A stretch of 64,000 bases of DNA from an uncultured Pelagibacteraceae bacterium (GTDB lineage Bacteria > Pseudomonadota > Alphaproteobacteria > Pelagibacterales > Pelagibacteraceae). How positions within the stretch are numbered: position 1 is the first letter of the stretch; each line of letters starts with the position of its first letter. The notes beneath the pieces were generated by a model. The model had not been told where the DNA came from. It saw only the letters and a program-made list of their open reading frames with translations, and made no database searches. The DNA lies in contig CACLSR010000002.1 in NCBI GenBank assembly GCA_902609685.1, positions 62,001 to 126,000 on the forward strand, read 5' to 3'. The position numbers and the translations under genes were made by a program. Positions 17,528 to 26,455 of the stretch are shown here, one piece after another.

Positions 17528-18901
17528 ATGAACGAGCAAGTCCAAGCAGAGTTTAAAAAAATTTTTAATGGGAGATTTTCCACCTCTGAGTCAACGAGAG
17601 CAAATTATGCTAGAGGTGAGGATACTTATGATCCCGTTTTGTCTAAAGCTGTAGTTTTTCCTGAAACAAATGAAGAAGTCTCTAAAGTGCTCCGTTTGTG
17701 TAATGAGCACAAAATTCCCGTTGTACCTTTTGGAACAGGAACATCTTTAGAAGGTAATGTTGTTGGTAATGAAAAAGGCATAACCATATGTCTTGAAAAA
17801 ATGAATAAAATTTTAAGTGTGAATGTCGAGGACTTTGATTGTCGAGTTCAGGCATGTGTAACTAAAGAGCAATTAAATGATTATTTGAGAGAAGATGGAG
17901 TTTTTTTCCCGATTGATCCAGGTGCTAATGCAGCAATTGGAGGTATGGCTTCAACATCAGCTTCAGGGACAATGGCTGTAAAATATGGAACAATGAAAAC
18001 TGTAATCAGTGGGCTCACAGTTGTTTTGCCTAATGGAGATATTGTAAATACTGGTAGCAGAACTAAAAAAACATCAGCAGGTTATAATTTAACCAATTTA
18101 TTTATAGGTTCAGAGGGAACATTAGGCATAATTACAGAAGTTCAATTGAGATTATCACCAATACCAGAAAGCATTATGTCTGCAGTTTGTCATTTCCCAA
18201 CTTTAGAAAATGCAGTTCAAACTGCCCAACAAGTTATTCAATATGGAGTTCCGATCGCTAGAATTGAAATGCTAAACAAAGATCAAATGGGTATTAGTAT
18301 TAATTACTCTAAATTGAAAGATATCGAAGCAGTGCCAACTTTATTTTTTGAGTTTCATGGATCCGAGGCATCTAATAATGAAAATATTAAAATTGTTGAG
18401 GAAATATCGAAAGATAATAATGGAAGTTCTTTTAAATGGGCAAAGGATTTAGAAGAGAGAAATAAGCTTTGGAAAGCCCGATGGGATGTTTATTATTCAG
18501 TAAAAGCATTGATAAATAATGGAAGAGTTTATTCGACTGACGTGTGTTTACCAATTTCAAATATAACTGAATGTGTAAATTACGCAGAAGAGCAGGCAAA
18601 AAAATTTGGATTAAGAGCTCCGATGGTAGGTCATTTAGGAGATGGAAACTTTCATGTGCTTTTGCCTTTTGACCCTGAAAACAAAGAGACATACAAAAAA
18701 ATAAGAGAATTTAACGACTTATTAATAAATAAAGCACTTGAATTGAAAGGTACAATCACCGGAGAACATGGAGTTGGGTTACATAAAAAAGAATATCTTT
18801 TAAAAGAACATGCTGACAACATTCCATTAATGAAATTGATTAAGAGGAGCATTGATCAAAATAATATAATGAATCCTGGCAAGATATTCGATCTAAATTA
18901 G
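17528..18901 (+). CDS. FAD-binding oxidase, GlcD/D-lactate dehydrogenase type
   Basis: A 457-residue flavoprotein with an N-terminal PCMH FAD-binding domain (VVPFGTGTSLEGN near residue 74, DPGANAAIGGMASTSASG near 136, GSEGTLGIITE near 196) and a C-terminal FAD-oxidase domain ending in GEHGVG and NPGKIFD. It belongs to the group containing glycolate oxidase subunit GlcD and D-lactate dehydrogenases (Dld, LDHD). GlcE and GlcF are not adjacent, so a stand-alone D-2-hydroxyacid dehydrogenase is more likely than a glycolate oxidase complex. It complements the L-specific oxidases upstream. Confidence 0.88.
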   Translation: MNEQVQAEFKKIFNGRFSTSESTRANYARGEDTYDPVLSKAVVFPETNEEVSKVLRLCNEHKIPVVPFGTGTSLEGNVVGNEKGITICLEKMNKILSVNVEDFDCRVQACVTKEQLNDYLREDGVFFPIDPGANAAIGGMASTSASGTMAVKYGTMKTVISGLTVVLPNGDIVNTGSRTKKTSAGYNLTNLFIGSEGTLGIITEVQLRLSPIPESIMSAVCHFPTLENAVQTAQQVIQYGVPIARIEMLNKDQMGISINYSKLKDIEAVPTLFFEFHGSEASNNENIKIVEEISKDNNGSSFKWAKDLEERNKLWKARWDVYYSVKALINNGRVYSTDVCLPISNITECVNYAEEQAKKFGLRAPMVGHLGDGNFHVLLPFDPENKETYKKIREFNDLLINKALELKGTITGEHGVGLHKKEYLLKEHADNIPLMKLIKRSIDQNNIMNPGKIFDLN

Positions 18902-18917
18902 TTAATTCTATATTTTA

Positions 18918-19871
18918 ATGAAAAAAATTCTAATCACTAGAAAATTAATTAAGGAGAGTGAGGATAAAGCCACTAAAACTTTTGATCCAATATTCAATAA
19001 TAATGATGAGCTATATTCTCAGTCAAAAGTAATAGAAATGAGTAAAGGATGTGATGGAATTTTATCTTCTCTCACAGATAAAATGGATAAAGAAACAATC
19101 AACAAATTGCCAGACACGATAAAAATTATTTCAAATTTTGCAGTTGGATTTGGAAATATTGATTTAGATGCTGCAAAAAAAAGAGGCATTGCAGTTACCA
19201 ATACTCCTGAGGTTTTATCTGATGCGACAGCTGAAATTGGGATACTTTTAATTTTAGGCGCATGCAGAAGAGCCTCTGAAGGAATAGTATCTGCTCAAGA
19301 AGGTGGATGGAAGTGGTCAGCAGACTATTTAATAGGTAAGCAATTGACAGGCTCCAGACTTGGTATTCTAGGCATGGGAAGAATAGGACAAAAAATTGCA
19401 AAGATTGCAAAGTCGTTAGGCATGATAATTCATTATCACAATAGATCAAAGTTAAGTGATGAAAAAGAGCAGGGAGCGATTTATCATGATGATATTAAAA
19501 GTCTTTTTTCAGTTTCTGATGTCCTGTCAATTTGTTGTCCTGCTACTAAAGAAACAGAAAACATGATTAACAAAGAAACAGTTGAATATTTCCCTAAAGG
19601 AGCAGTAATTACTAATGTCGCTAGAGGAGATATTGTCGATGATGAAGCCTTAATTGATGCATTGAATCGAAGAAAAATATATGCAGCTGGATTAGATGTT
19701 TATAAAAATGAGCCAAACTTAAATCCTGGTTATAATAAAATTAAGTCAGCATTTATTCTTCCACATCTAGGAAGTGCAACAAAGGATACAAGAATTGCAA
19801 TGGCAAACTTAGCAATCGATAATATTGATGAGTTTTTTAAAACTGGAAATTGTAAAAATAAAGTAAATTAA
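18918..19871 (+). CDS. D-2-hydroxyacid dehydrogenase (glyoxylate/hydroxypyruvate reductase type)
   Basis: A 317-residue NAD(P)-dependent D-isomer-specific 2-hydroxyacid dehydrogenase. The nucleotide-binding motif GMGRIG is at residues 152-157, and the catalytic Arg236 (NVARGD), Glu265 (KNEP) and His283 (LPHLGSAT) are all present. GyaR/GhrB-type enzymes reduce glyoxylate or hydroxypyruvate. It lies 16 bases after the GlcD-like gene and probably ends this hydroxyacid operon, since a 118-base gap follows before the transporter gene. Confidence 0.88.
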   Translation: MKKILITRKLIKESEDKATKTFDPIFNNNDELYSQSKVIEMSKGCDGILSSLTDKMDKETINKLPDTIKIISNFAVGFGNIDLDAAKKRGIAVTNTPEVLSDATAEIGILLILGACRRASEGIVSAQEGGWKWSADYLIGKQLTGSRLGILGMGRIGQKIAKIAKSLGMIIHYHNRSKLSDEKEQGAIYHDDIKSLFSVSDVLSICCPATKETENMINKETVEYFPKGAVITNVARGDIVDDEALIDALNRRKIYAAGLDVYKNEPNLNPGYNKIKSAFILPHLGSATKDTRIAMANLAIDNIDEFFKTGNCKNKVN

Positions 19872-19979
19872 TTCTACTCTGGATTGAATCTAATTCAACT
19901 ATTGCGACATCTACGCCTTTTTTTAGAAAGACTCTAATCTGATTCTATGTTTTAATTAATCAAGTTAATTAACTTTAAT

Positions 19980-19984
19980 AGGAG
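19980..19984 (+). promoter_or_regulatory. Strong Shine-Dalgarno site before dctP
   Basis: AGGAG lies 5 bases before the ATG at 19990. Most genes in this window have no clear Shine-Dalgarno sequence, so this one stands out and fits high expression of a periplasmic binding protein. Confidence 0.6.
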
Positions 19985-19989
19985 TAATA

Positions 19990-21144
19990 ATGACTAAAGA
20001 AAATAAATCATTGAAGGTGAGAACATCTTCAAGACGTAAGTTCTTTAAAACTGCTGCTAAGACTGGTGCTATAGCTGCAGCCGCTGTTGCAATGCCATAT
20101 GTAAAGGCAAATGCAGCAACAACTTTAAAGATGCAAGCTGCATGGCCAAGTGGAGCTAACATCTTTTTCGAAATGGCTGGAGACTATTGTAACATGGTTA
20201 AAGAAATGTCTGGAGGATCTCTTCAGATTGATCTTCAACCGGTTGGAGCAGTTGTAAAGACTTCAGAAATCGGACAAGCGGTTAGTTCCGGTGTAGTAGA
20301 TATGGGTCACTGGGTGACTGCATATTGGTATGGTAAAAACCCTGCTGCATCATTATTTGGAACTGGTCCTTCATACGGAATGTCATCTCAAGAAGTTATG
20401 GGATGGATGGAGTATGGTGGAGGAAGAAAATTATATGACGAAACACTTGCAAAAGTTGGTTTCGATTATGTTGGTTTTTTCCATATGCCTATGCCAGCTC
20501 AGCCTTTTGGTTGGTTCAAAAAGAACGTAACTAAAGTGTCTGATGTTAAAGGTATGAAGTACAGAACTGTTGGTTTAGCGACTAACGTTTTAACTGCAAT
20601 GGGAATGGTAGTTAGACAATTACCAGGTGGTGAAATTCAGCCAGCGATGAAAACTGGTTTGATTGAAGCTGCTGAGTTTAACAACCCTACTTCAGACTCT
20701 CAGTTTGGTATGCAAGATGTTTCTAAGCACTATCACTTAGGAAGCTTCCACCAATCTCAAGAGATGTTTGAAATACCAGTTAACAAAAAAACATATAATA
20801 GTTTATCACCTGCACACCAAGCAATATTGAAAAATGCTGCTTATGCTGCAAATAGTGATAACTACTTTAAAGCTTTAGTAAGATACTCAGCTGACTTAGC
20901 TAAGTTAATGAATGAGCATAAAGTAAATGTTTACCAAACTTCTGATGAAATCTTAGCTCAACAATTAAAAGGTTGGGATAAGGTAATCGGTGATTTCAAT
21001 AAGAAAGATCCTTTCTTTAAGAAAATCGTAGATTCTCAGAAAGCGTATGCGAAGAGAGTAATGAAATACTTGCTGATGAATCAGCCGAATTACAAACTTG
21101 CGTATGAAAATGAGTTTGGTCCAATAGCAAAAGTTAAGTTATAA
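19990..21144 (+). CDS. dctP: TRAP transporter substrate-binding protein DctP family
   Basis: A 384-residue periplasmic binding protein with a twin-arginine signal (SSRRKFFKTAA, Arg15-Arg16) and likely cleavage near residue 42 (KANA). The mature part matches the DctP/TakP family group often labelled mannitol/chloroaromatic: GFFHMPMPAQPFGWF, KGMKYRTVGLATNV with the carboxylate-binding Arg, and GGEIQPAMKTGLIEAAEFNNP. Family members bind 2-oxo- or 2-hydroxy-carboxylates, often as a calcium complex or dimer. With the hydroxyacid oxidases upstream, lactate, glycolate or 2-oxoacids are the likeliest ligands (inference). A terminator separates it from the permease genes. Confidence 0.9.
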   Translation: MTKENKSLKVRTSSRRKFFKTAAKTGAIAAAAVAMPYVKANAATTLKMQAAWPSGANIFFEMAGDYCNMVKEMSGGSLQIDLQPVGAVVKTSEIGQAVSSGVVDMGHWVTAYWYGKNPAASLFGTGPSYGMSSQEVMGWMEYGGGRKLYDETLAKVGFDYVGFFHMPMPAQPFGWFKKNVTKVSDVKGMKYRTVGLATNVLTAMGMVVRQLPGGEIQPAMKTGLIEAAEFNNPTSDSQFGMQDVSKHYHLGSFHQSQEMFEIPVNKKTYNSLSPAHQAILKNAAYAANSDNYFKALVRYSADLAKLMNEHKVNVYQTSDEILAQQLKGWDKVIGDFNKKDPFFKKIVDSQKAYAKRVMKYLLMNQPNYKLAYENEFGPIAKVKL

Positions 21145-21167
21145 TTAACTTTTCATAAATTTTAATG

Positions 21168-21189
21168 AGGGGGCCTCGGCCCCCTTTTT
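21168..21189 (+). terminator. Intrinsic terminator between dctP and dctQ
   Basis: A 7-bp stem (AGGGGGC at 21168-21174 with GCCCCCT at 21179-21185) and a 4-base loop, followed by a T-run to 21189. It is very G+C-rich for this genome and lies 24 bases after the dctP stop. Full or partial termination here would give much more binding protein than permease. It could also protect the 3' end of the dctP message. Confidence 0.85.
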
Positions 21190-21199
21190 ATTTGATTAA

Positions 21200-21228
21200 T
21201 TCAAAACAATTCAATAAGAGTCTATATC
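21200..21228 (+). promoter_or_regulatory. Possible promoter for dctQM after the terminator
   Basis: TTCAAA at 21200-21205 and TATATC at 21223-21228 are 17 bases apart, directly before the ATG at 21230. A promoter would be needed here if the upstream terminator is efficient. The match is moderate and would give an almost leaderless message. Confidence 0.3.
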
Positions 21229-21229
21229 T

Positions 21230-21823
21230 ATGATGAGATCTTATATAAAATTTGCCGACCGATTAAGCGTCTCAATGGGTAAAGCATTTTCCTGGTGTAT
21301 TGTAATTTTAATGGGTGGAACGTGCTATGAAGTTTTTATGGCATATGCTTTAAATGCACCAACTTTATGGAATTTTGATTTTAGTCTCCAAATGTATGGT
21401 GCAATTTTTATGATGGCTGGTGCATATACTTTGTGTACCGAGGCACATGTAAGAGGAGACGTTATTTACAGATTATTTTCTCAAAGAGTACAAGCTTGGA
21501 TAGATATAGTTTTATATTTTATTTTCTTTTTCCCAGGCGTAATTGCATTAGCTTTTTATGGTTATGAGTATGCTGCCCTAGCTTGGAAAATAAAAGAAAC
21601 AAGCTGGAATAGTCCAGCTCAAATTCAAATTTATATGGCGAAATCTTTAATACCTTTATCTGGTAGCCTGTTAACTCTTCAGGGAATAGGTGAAGTGTTC
21701 AGATGCATTATATGTATAAAAACTGGCAATTGGCCAGAAAGAGGAACAGAGCGTGATGCTGAAGAAACTGAAAAAGTATTAATGAGAACTTCACAAGAAG
21801 GAAATAAAGAAGATGTTATTTAG
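21230..21823 (+). CDS. dctQ: TRAP transporter small permease subunit DctQ
   Basis: A 197-residue inner-membrane protein with four helices (about residues 17-38, 53-73, 88-110 and 140-162). The family mark is YTLCTEAHVRGDVIYRLFS near residue 66. It forms the membrane complex with DctM for sodium-driven uptake. Two adjacent ATGs (21230 and 21233) could start it. The last 11 bases overlap dctM. The C-terminal 25 residues are charged and cytoplasmic. Confidence 0.92.
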   Translation: MMRSYIKFADRLSVSMGKAFSWCIVILMGGTCYEVFMAYALNAPTLWNFDFSLQMYGAIFMMAGAYTLCTEAHVRGDVIYRLFSQRVQAWIDIVLYFIFFFPGVIALAFYGYEYAALAWKIKETSWNSPAQIQIYMAKSLIPLSGSLLTLQGIGEVFRCIICIKTGNWPERGTERDAEETEKVLMRTSQEGNKEDVI

Positions 21824-23174
21824 TCTGACAAATCCTGAAGTGGCAATTATGATGATGGGTATATTTTTATTTGCCGTACTATTAGGTTTTCCGATTGCCT
21901 TTACTTTAATGGCGATGGGGCTAGGTTTTGGATATTATGCTTACTTTGATCCAACTAAGATGGAACATCTTTTTGATAATAGGATATTCCAACTTTTTGT
22001 TCAAAATACCTACACTGTTATGGATAATAACGTCCTTACTGCTGTCCCGCTCTTTTTATTTATGGGATATTTAGTTGAAAGAGCAGGTATTGTAGCAAAA
22101 CTATTTTTTGCAATTAGATTAGCATCTCATAAGCTTCCTGCATCAATGGCAGTTGCAGCACTGATTACTTGTGCCCTATTTTCAACAGCAACAGGTATTA
22201 TAGGTGCAGTTGTTACTTTAATGGGACTACTGGCATGGCCTGCTATGATTAAAGCTGGTTATGATAAAAAATTTGCATCTGGAATAATTTGTTCGGGCGG
22301 GTGTTTAGGAATTTTAATTCCACCTAGTATTATGTTGATCGTTTACTCTGTAATTGCTCAACTATCACCACTTAGATTATTTGCAGCCGCTATTTTTCCA
22401 GGACTTATGTTAGCGGGACTTTACATTGCATACGCAGTGTTCAGAGCTTGGTTAAATCCATCAATAGCGCCAAAACCTGCAGCTGAGGAAATACCTCCTA
22501 CTGCAGTAATTCTTAAAGAAGTTCTTGTCTCCTTCTTACCTTTATTTTCATTGATAATTTTAGTTCTAGGTACAATTTTAGCTGGAATAGCAACACCTGC
22601 TGAAGCTGCAGCCGTCGGTGCATTTGGATCGTTGGTGCTTTCATATTTTTATAAAACCCTTAAGTGGAAAAATTTTAAAGAGTCTGTCTTTTTGACAGCT
22701 AAAACAACTGCAATGATCATGTGGCTTTTCATAGGATCGTGGACATTTGCTTCTGTATTTTCTTATCTTGGAGGCCACGAGGTTTTCGAACATTTCTTTA
22801 AATCTCTAAATTTACAGCCTTGGCAATTTTTAGTAATTACACAATTGATTATATTTTTATTAGGTTGGCCATTGGAGTGGACGGAGATATTAATTATTTT
22901 TGTACCAATATTTTTACCATTAGTCGAATTTTTTGGAGTAAATCCATATTTCTTTGCAATGTTGATTGCTCTAAATTTACAAACCTCATTTTTGACACCC
23001 CCCATGGCAATGTCTGCTTACTATCTAAAGGGAGTTCAATCAAAGAATGTTGAATTGATGCAGATCTTTGGAGGAATTATGCCATTTTTAGGTATTGTGA
23101 TTTTGGCTATGGTTTTAATGTATTTATTTCCAGGTATAGCACTTTGGTTACCAGAGACATTATTTGCAAATTAA
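21813..23174 (+). CDS. dctM: TRAP transporter large permease subunit DctM
   Basis: A 453-residue protein with about 12 membrane helices that forms the sodium/solute translocation channel of the TRAP transporter. Recognisable blocks: TAVPLFLFMGYLVERAGI, ATGIIGAVVTLMGLLAWPAM, SGGCLGILIPPSIMLIVY and the C-terminal LQTSFLTPPMAMSAYYLKGV. It overlaps dctQ by 11 bases. Length and topology are normal, so the transporter looks complete. The downstream amidase follows after 6 bases and is probably co-transcribed. Confidence 0.94.
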   Translation: MLFSLTNPEVAIMMMGIFLFAVLLGFPIAFTLMAMGLGFGYYAYFDPTKMEHLFDNRIFQLFVQNTYTVMDNNVLTAVPLFLFMGYLVERAGIVAKLFFAIRLASHKLPASMAVAALITCALFSTATGIIGAVVTLMGLLAWPAMIKAGYDKKFASGIICSGGCLGILIPPSIMLIVYSVIAQLSPLRLFAAAIFPGLMLAGLYIAYAVFRAWLNPSIAPKPAAEEIPPTAVILKEVLVSFLPLFSLIILVLGTILAGIATPAEAAAVGAFGSLVLSYFYKTLKWKNFKESVFLTAKTTAMIMWLFIGSWTFASVFSYLGGHEVFEHFFKSLNLQPWQFLVITQLIIFLLGWPLEWTEILIIFVPIFLPLVEFFGVNPYFFAMLIALNLQTSFLTPPMAMSAYYLKGVQSKNVELMQIFGGIMPFLGIVILAMVLMYLFPGIALWLPETLFAN

Positions 23175-23180
23175 TTTTAA

Positions 23181-24509
23181 ATGACAGATATATTTTCTTT
23201 AAGTCTTGAGGAACTTGCCACAAAGATTAAAGATGCCCAACTCACCTCTGTTGATGTTTGTGAAAAGTATATCGAGAGAATCAATAAATTTGACAAAGAT
23301 ATAAAGGCTTGGGCTCATTTTGATAAAAAAGTTTTATTAGAAAAAGCTGCAGAAGCCGACGATCATAGAAGATCTGGTAAACCAATTGGTCCACTTCATG
23401 GAGTGCCTATTGCGGTTAAAGACATTATTGGGACAGTTGATATGCCAACCGAATGTGGAACAGTTATTAGAAAAGGTAAATCATATTCACAAAATGCTGA
23501 AATAATTGATCTGCTTCATGCATCCGGAGCGATTGTAATGGGCAAAACAGCAACTTCAGAACTTGCTTATTTAGGACCTCCGGCAACCACAAATCCACAT
23601 GATAAAACAAGAACACCAGGTGGTTCTTCAAGCGGATCTGCTGCTTCTGTAGCTTCTTTTATGGCACCAGCATCAATTGGATCACAAACCGGAGGATCCA
23701 TTATTAGACCAGCATCCTATTGTGGAGTTGTGGGTTATAAACCTAGTTATGGTTTGATATCTAGAAATGGTGTTTTAAGAACTTCTTACAGTCTTGATCA
23801 TATAGGAATTTTTGGCCGAAAAGTTGAAGATGTAGCCATGTTAGCAAAAGTATTGATTAAAAAAGATAAATTTGATCCAGCAACTATACATTACTCAACA
23901 GAAAATATTTTATCTGAAACAAAAAAAGGACCTTTATTTGATCCTAAATTTATTTTTTATAAAACTGAACATTGGAAATTAATAGATAAAAAATCTAGAG
24001 AATCATTTGAATATTTCATTAATTCATTTAAAAAAAATATTGAGATCTTTGATACACCCTCTTATTTTAAGGATATTCACAAGTACCACCAAATTATTCA
24101 TGAGACTGATTTAGCCAATAATTTTTCAGTTTATTTTAAAAAATTTAAAAAGAAATTATCGAAGTATATGCAAGATGCAATTACAAAAGGCAATAAACAT
24201 TCGGCGAAAGAATACGCGGAAGCAATTGATTTTATGAAAAGAAGCTATGAGTCTTACGAGGAAGTTTTTGAGGATTATCACGGAGTTTTGTCACCAGCTA
24301 GTCCAGGTGTTGCACCAAAGGGTTTAAAAAGTACAGGAACAGCAGAATTTAATAAAGTTTGGTCTTATCTTGGCACACCATGTATTTCGTTACCTTTACT
24401 TGAAGGTGAAAATAATTTACCATTAGGGGTTCAATTAATTGGCAATAAGTATGATGATCATAGATTTCTAGGGATTGCCAATTGGTTAGAAAAAGAATGT
24501 CAGGAATGA
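23181..24509 (+). CDS. Amidase-signature family hydrolase
   Basis: A 442-residue amidase with the full Ser-cisSer-Lys triad: Lys80 (VPIAVKDI), Ser149 in GGSSSGS and the nucleophile Ser173 in QTGGSIIRPA, with the expected 24-residue gap between the two serines. The family hydrolyses small amides and includes GatA, but no gatB or gatC is nearby, and the block before the C-terminus is unlike GatA. Co-transcription with dctQM suggests that an amide taken up or formed from a transported compound is the substrate; this is inference. Confidence 0.85.
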   Translation: MTDIFSLSLEELATKIKDAQLTSVDVCEKYIERINKFDKDIKAWAHFDKKVLLEKAAEADDHRRSGKPIGPLHGVPIAVKDIIGTVDMPTECGTVIRKGKSYSQNAEIIDLLHASGAIVMGKTATSELAYLGPPATTNPHDKTRTPGGSSSGSAASVASFMAPASIGSQTGGSIIRPASYCGVVGYKPSYGLISRNGVLRTSYSLDHIGIFGRKVEDVAMLAKVLIKKDKFDPATIHYSTENILSETKKGPLFDPKFIFYKTEHWKLIDKKSRESFEYFINSFKKNIEIFDTPSYFKDIHKYHQIIHETDLANNFSVYFKKFKKKLSKYMQDAITKGNKHSAKEYAEAIDFMKRSYESYEEVFEDYHGVLSPASPGVAPKGLKSTGTAEFNKVWSYLGTPCISLPLLEGENNLPLGVQLIGNKYDDHRFLGIANWLEKECQE

Positions 24510-24510
24510 A

Positions 24511-24687
24511 ATGAATAAAATTACTACAATCATAGGATTATCTTTTGCAGTTTTCTTTTTAATTGGTTTAGCAACAACTTTAACGAGATCAATGATGATA
24601 GGCTTCTTGGATGTTATTCCAGTTTATCTTTTAATGGGTGCAGCTATCATCATGATGATATACGAAGCCTTTTTTGATAAAGATTAA
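24511..24687 (+). CDS. Small two-helix membrane protein
   Basis: A 58-residue frame beginning with an ATG 1 base after the amidase stop and ending TAA. It encodes two hydrophobic segments (about residues 6-24 and 34-51) joined by a short TRSMMIGFLD loop, and ends YEAFFDKD. Start spacing, full use of the gap between two genes and clean membrane topology support a real gene. It resembles no family I can name. The next gene starts 11 bases on. Confidence 0.6.
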   Translation: MNKITTIIGLSFAVFFLIGLATTLTRSMMIGFLDVIPVYLLMGAAIIMMIYEAFFDKD

Positions 24688-24698
24688 TATCAATTAAA

Positions 24699-25604
24699 TT
24701 GAAAAATATTAAGACAGATATATTTCCATTATCATTACTATTTATACAACCAATCTTTATGGCTAGTAACTTAGTTGTTGCTAGAGGTGGTGTTGAATTT
24801 GTTCCGCCTATTTCACTTGCATTTTGGCGTTGGACAGTAGTTTTTTTGATTTTATTACCATTCACTTATGTAACTTTAAAAAATAATTTTCATATAATTA
24901 AAAAGGAATATAAAAAATTATTTTTTTTAGGATCAATGGGATGTGGTGTATGTGGCGCTTTCCCTTTTTTAGCTGGTGAGACAACAACTGTAACTAATAT
25001 GGGGATAATTTACACATCCTCTCCAGTTTTTATTATTTTGATTTCATATTTCTTTTTTCAAGAAAAAATAAATTTGACAAAGGTAATTGGTTTAATTGCT
25101 TGTTTGATTGGTGTTTTTGTCATTATTATCAAAGGTGATATTGATTTATTAATTAATCTTAGATTTACAATTGGTGATTTATGGATGTTAGCTGCTGCAG
25201 TTGGTTGGGCTTTATATTCTATTTATTTATTTTATTGGAAATCAAAATTAAAAATTTTCGATAGATTTACTATGATTTCCTTTTTTGGTGTTTTAAGTTT
25301 GCTACCCTTTTATGTTGGTGAGGAATTATTTTATAAAGAGACTATTTTTGTAACAGAATTTTATTTATGGGTGATTTTTGCTGCTATATCGCCAGGGATA
25401 ATTGCCTTTACACTTTATACTATAGCCCAAAAAAAATTAGGTGCATCTTTAACTGGCTTTACACTTTATGTTTTTACAGTTTACGGTGCAATTTATGGAT
25501 ACTTTTTATTTGACGAAAAATTTGAAAATTACCATATTATTGGGACTATTCTGGTATTTTTTGGCGTATATTTAGCAAAGAAAAATAATGTTAAAAAAGT
25601 TTAG
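24699..25604 (+). CDS. EamA/DMT-superfamily permease
   Basis: A 301-residue protein with ten predicted helices arranged as two EamA repeats (roughly residues 10-145 and 155-295), typical of drug/metabolite transporters. Conserved points include LAFWRWTVVFLILLP in the first repeat and the GAIYGYFLFDEK helix end in the second. The start is TTG; the next in-frame ATG (codon 21) would remove part of helix 1. The last 17 bases overlap the following hydrolase gene. The substrate is unknown. Confidence 0.85.
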   Translation: MKNIKTDIFPLSLLFIQPIFMASNLVVARGGVEFVPPISLAFWRWTVVFLILLPFTYVTLKNNFHIIKKEYKKLFFLGSMGCGVCGAFPFLAGETTTVTNMGIIYTSSPVFIILISYFFFQEKINLTKVIGLIACLIGVFVIIIKGDIDLLINLRFTIGDLWMLAAAVGWALYSIYLFYWKSKLKIFDRFTMISFFGVLSLLPFYVGEELFYKETIFVTEFYLWVIFAAISPGIIAFTLYTIAQKKLGASLTGFTLYVFTVYGAIYGYFLFDEKFENYHIIGTILVFFGVYLAKKNNVKKV

Positions 25605-26406
25605 GAATAGTTTGTTATTATTTTTACAACTAACAATTTTAGTTTACCTATTTCTCTTAGTATTTCTTTATTTTTATCAAAGGAACTTAATGTATCATCC
25701 TGATGAAAATAATTATTTTGATGATAAACTCTCAGTTTATATTGAAAAAGTAAAAGTCCCAACCCAAGATGGATTAGATTTATTGGGTTGGTATCATGAA
25801 AAAGATATAAAAAAAAATAAAACAATTCTATTTTTTCATGGAAATGCTGGATCTTTAGAAAATAGAATTCATAAATTAAATCATTTTAGAGACATGAGTG
25901 TTAATTTTTTAATAATTGCTTGGAGAGGTTTTAGTGGTAACGAGGGTAAACCATCAGAGTCTGGATTATATGAGGATGGTGAAAGTGCAATTAAATGGTT
26001 GGTAAAAAAAGGTGTAGATGAAAAAAATATAGTAATTTATGGAGAATCATTAGGAACAGGAGTTGCAACACATTTATCCCAGAACAAAGAGTTTGCAGGT
26101 GTTATTTTAGAAACTCCATTCACATCAATGATTGATGCGGCTAAAAAATTTTATCCATATATACCCGTTGGTCTTTTACTCAAAGATAAATTTGAAAATA
26201 AAAACAAAATTAAAAATATTAAATCTCCAATTTTGATAATGCATGGTGAAAAAGATCAAATTGTTCCTTTTGAGATGGGTAAAAAGATATTTGAGATAGC
26301 TAATGAACCCAAATATTCGTATTTTACCAAATATGACAATCATATGATGGAGTATGACAAGAGTCTTGTAAAAGCACTAAACTCTTTTTTGATTAATTTA
26401 AATTAA
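25588..26406 (+). CDS. Membrane-anchored alpha/beta hydrolase (Bem46/YqkD-like)
   Basis: A 272-residue hydrolase with an N-terminal membrane helix (residues 8-30) and QRNLMYHP, the usual opening of the Bem46 group. The oxyanion HGNAGS motif is near residue 84, the nucleophile elbow GESLG places Ser154, and Asp223 (GEKDQIVP) and His252 (YDNHMMEY) complete the triad. The catalytic domain probably faces the periplasm or remains membrane-bound in the cytoplasm. It overlaps the DMT permease gene by 17 bases. Its natural ester or peptide substrate is unknown. Confidence 0.85.
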   Translation: MLKKFRNSLLLFLQLTILVYLFLLVFLYFYQRNLMYHPDENNYFDDKLSVYIEKVKVPTQDGLDLLGWYHEKDIKKNKTILFFHGNAGSLENRIHKLNHFRDMSVNFLIIAWRGFSGNEGKPSESGLYEDGESAIKWLVKKGVDEKNIVIYGESLGTGVATHLSQNKEFAGVILETPFTSMIDAAKKFYPYIPVGLLLKDKFENKNKIKNIKSPILIMHGEKDQIVPFEMGKKIFEIANEPKYSYFTKYDNHMMEYDKSLVKALNSFLINLN

Positions 26407-26455
26407 GCCATATTCTAAACAAATATTTTTCAAAATTTAAGATTAAGTTTAAAAA

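Noticed and set aside
19962-19975. Perfect 14-base palindrome upstream of dctP
   Set aside because: It is made almost only of A and T; palindromes of this length are expected several times by chance in a 64-kb sequence of this composition.
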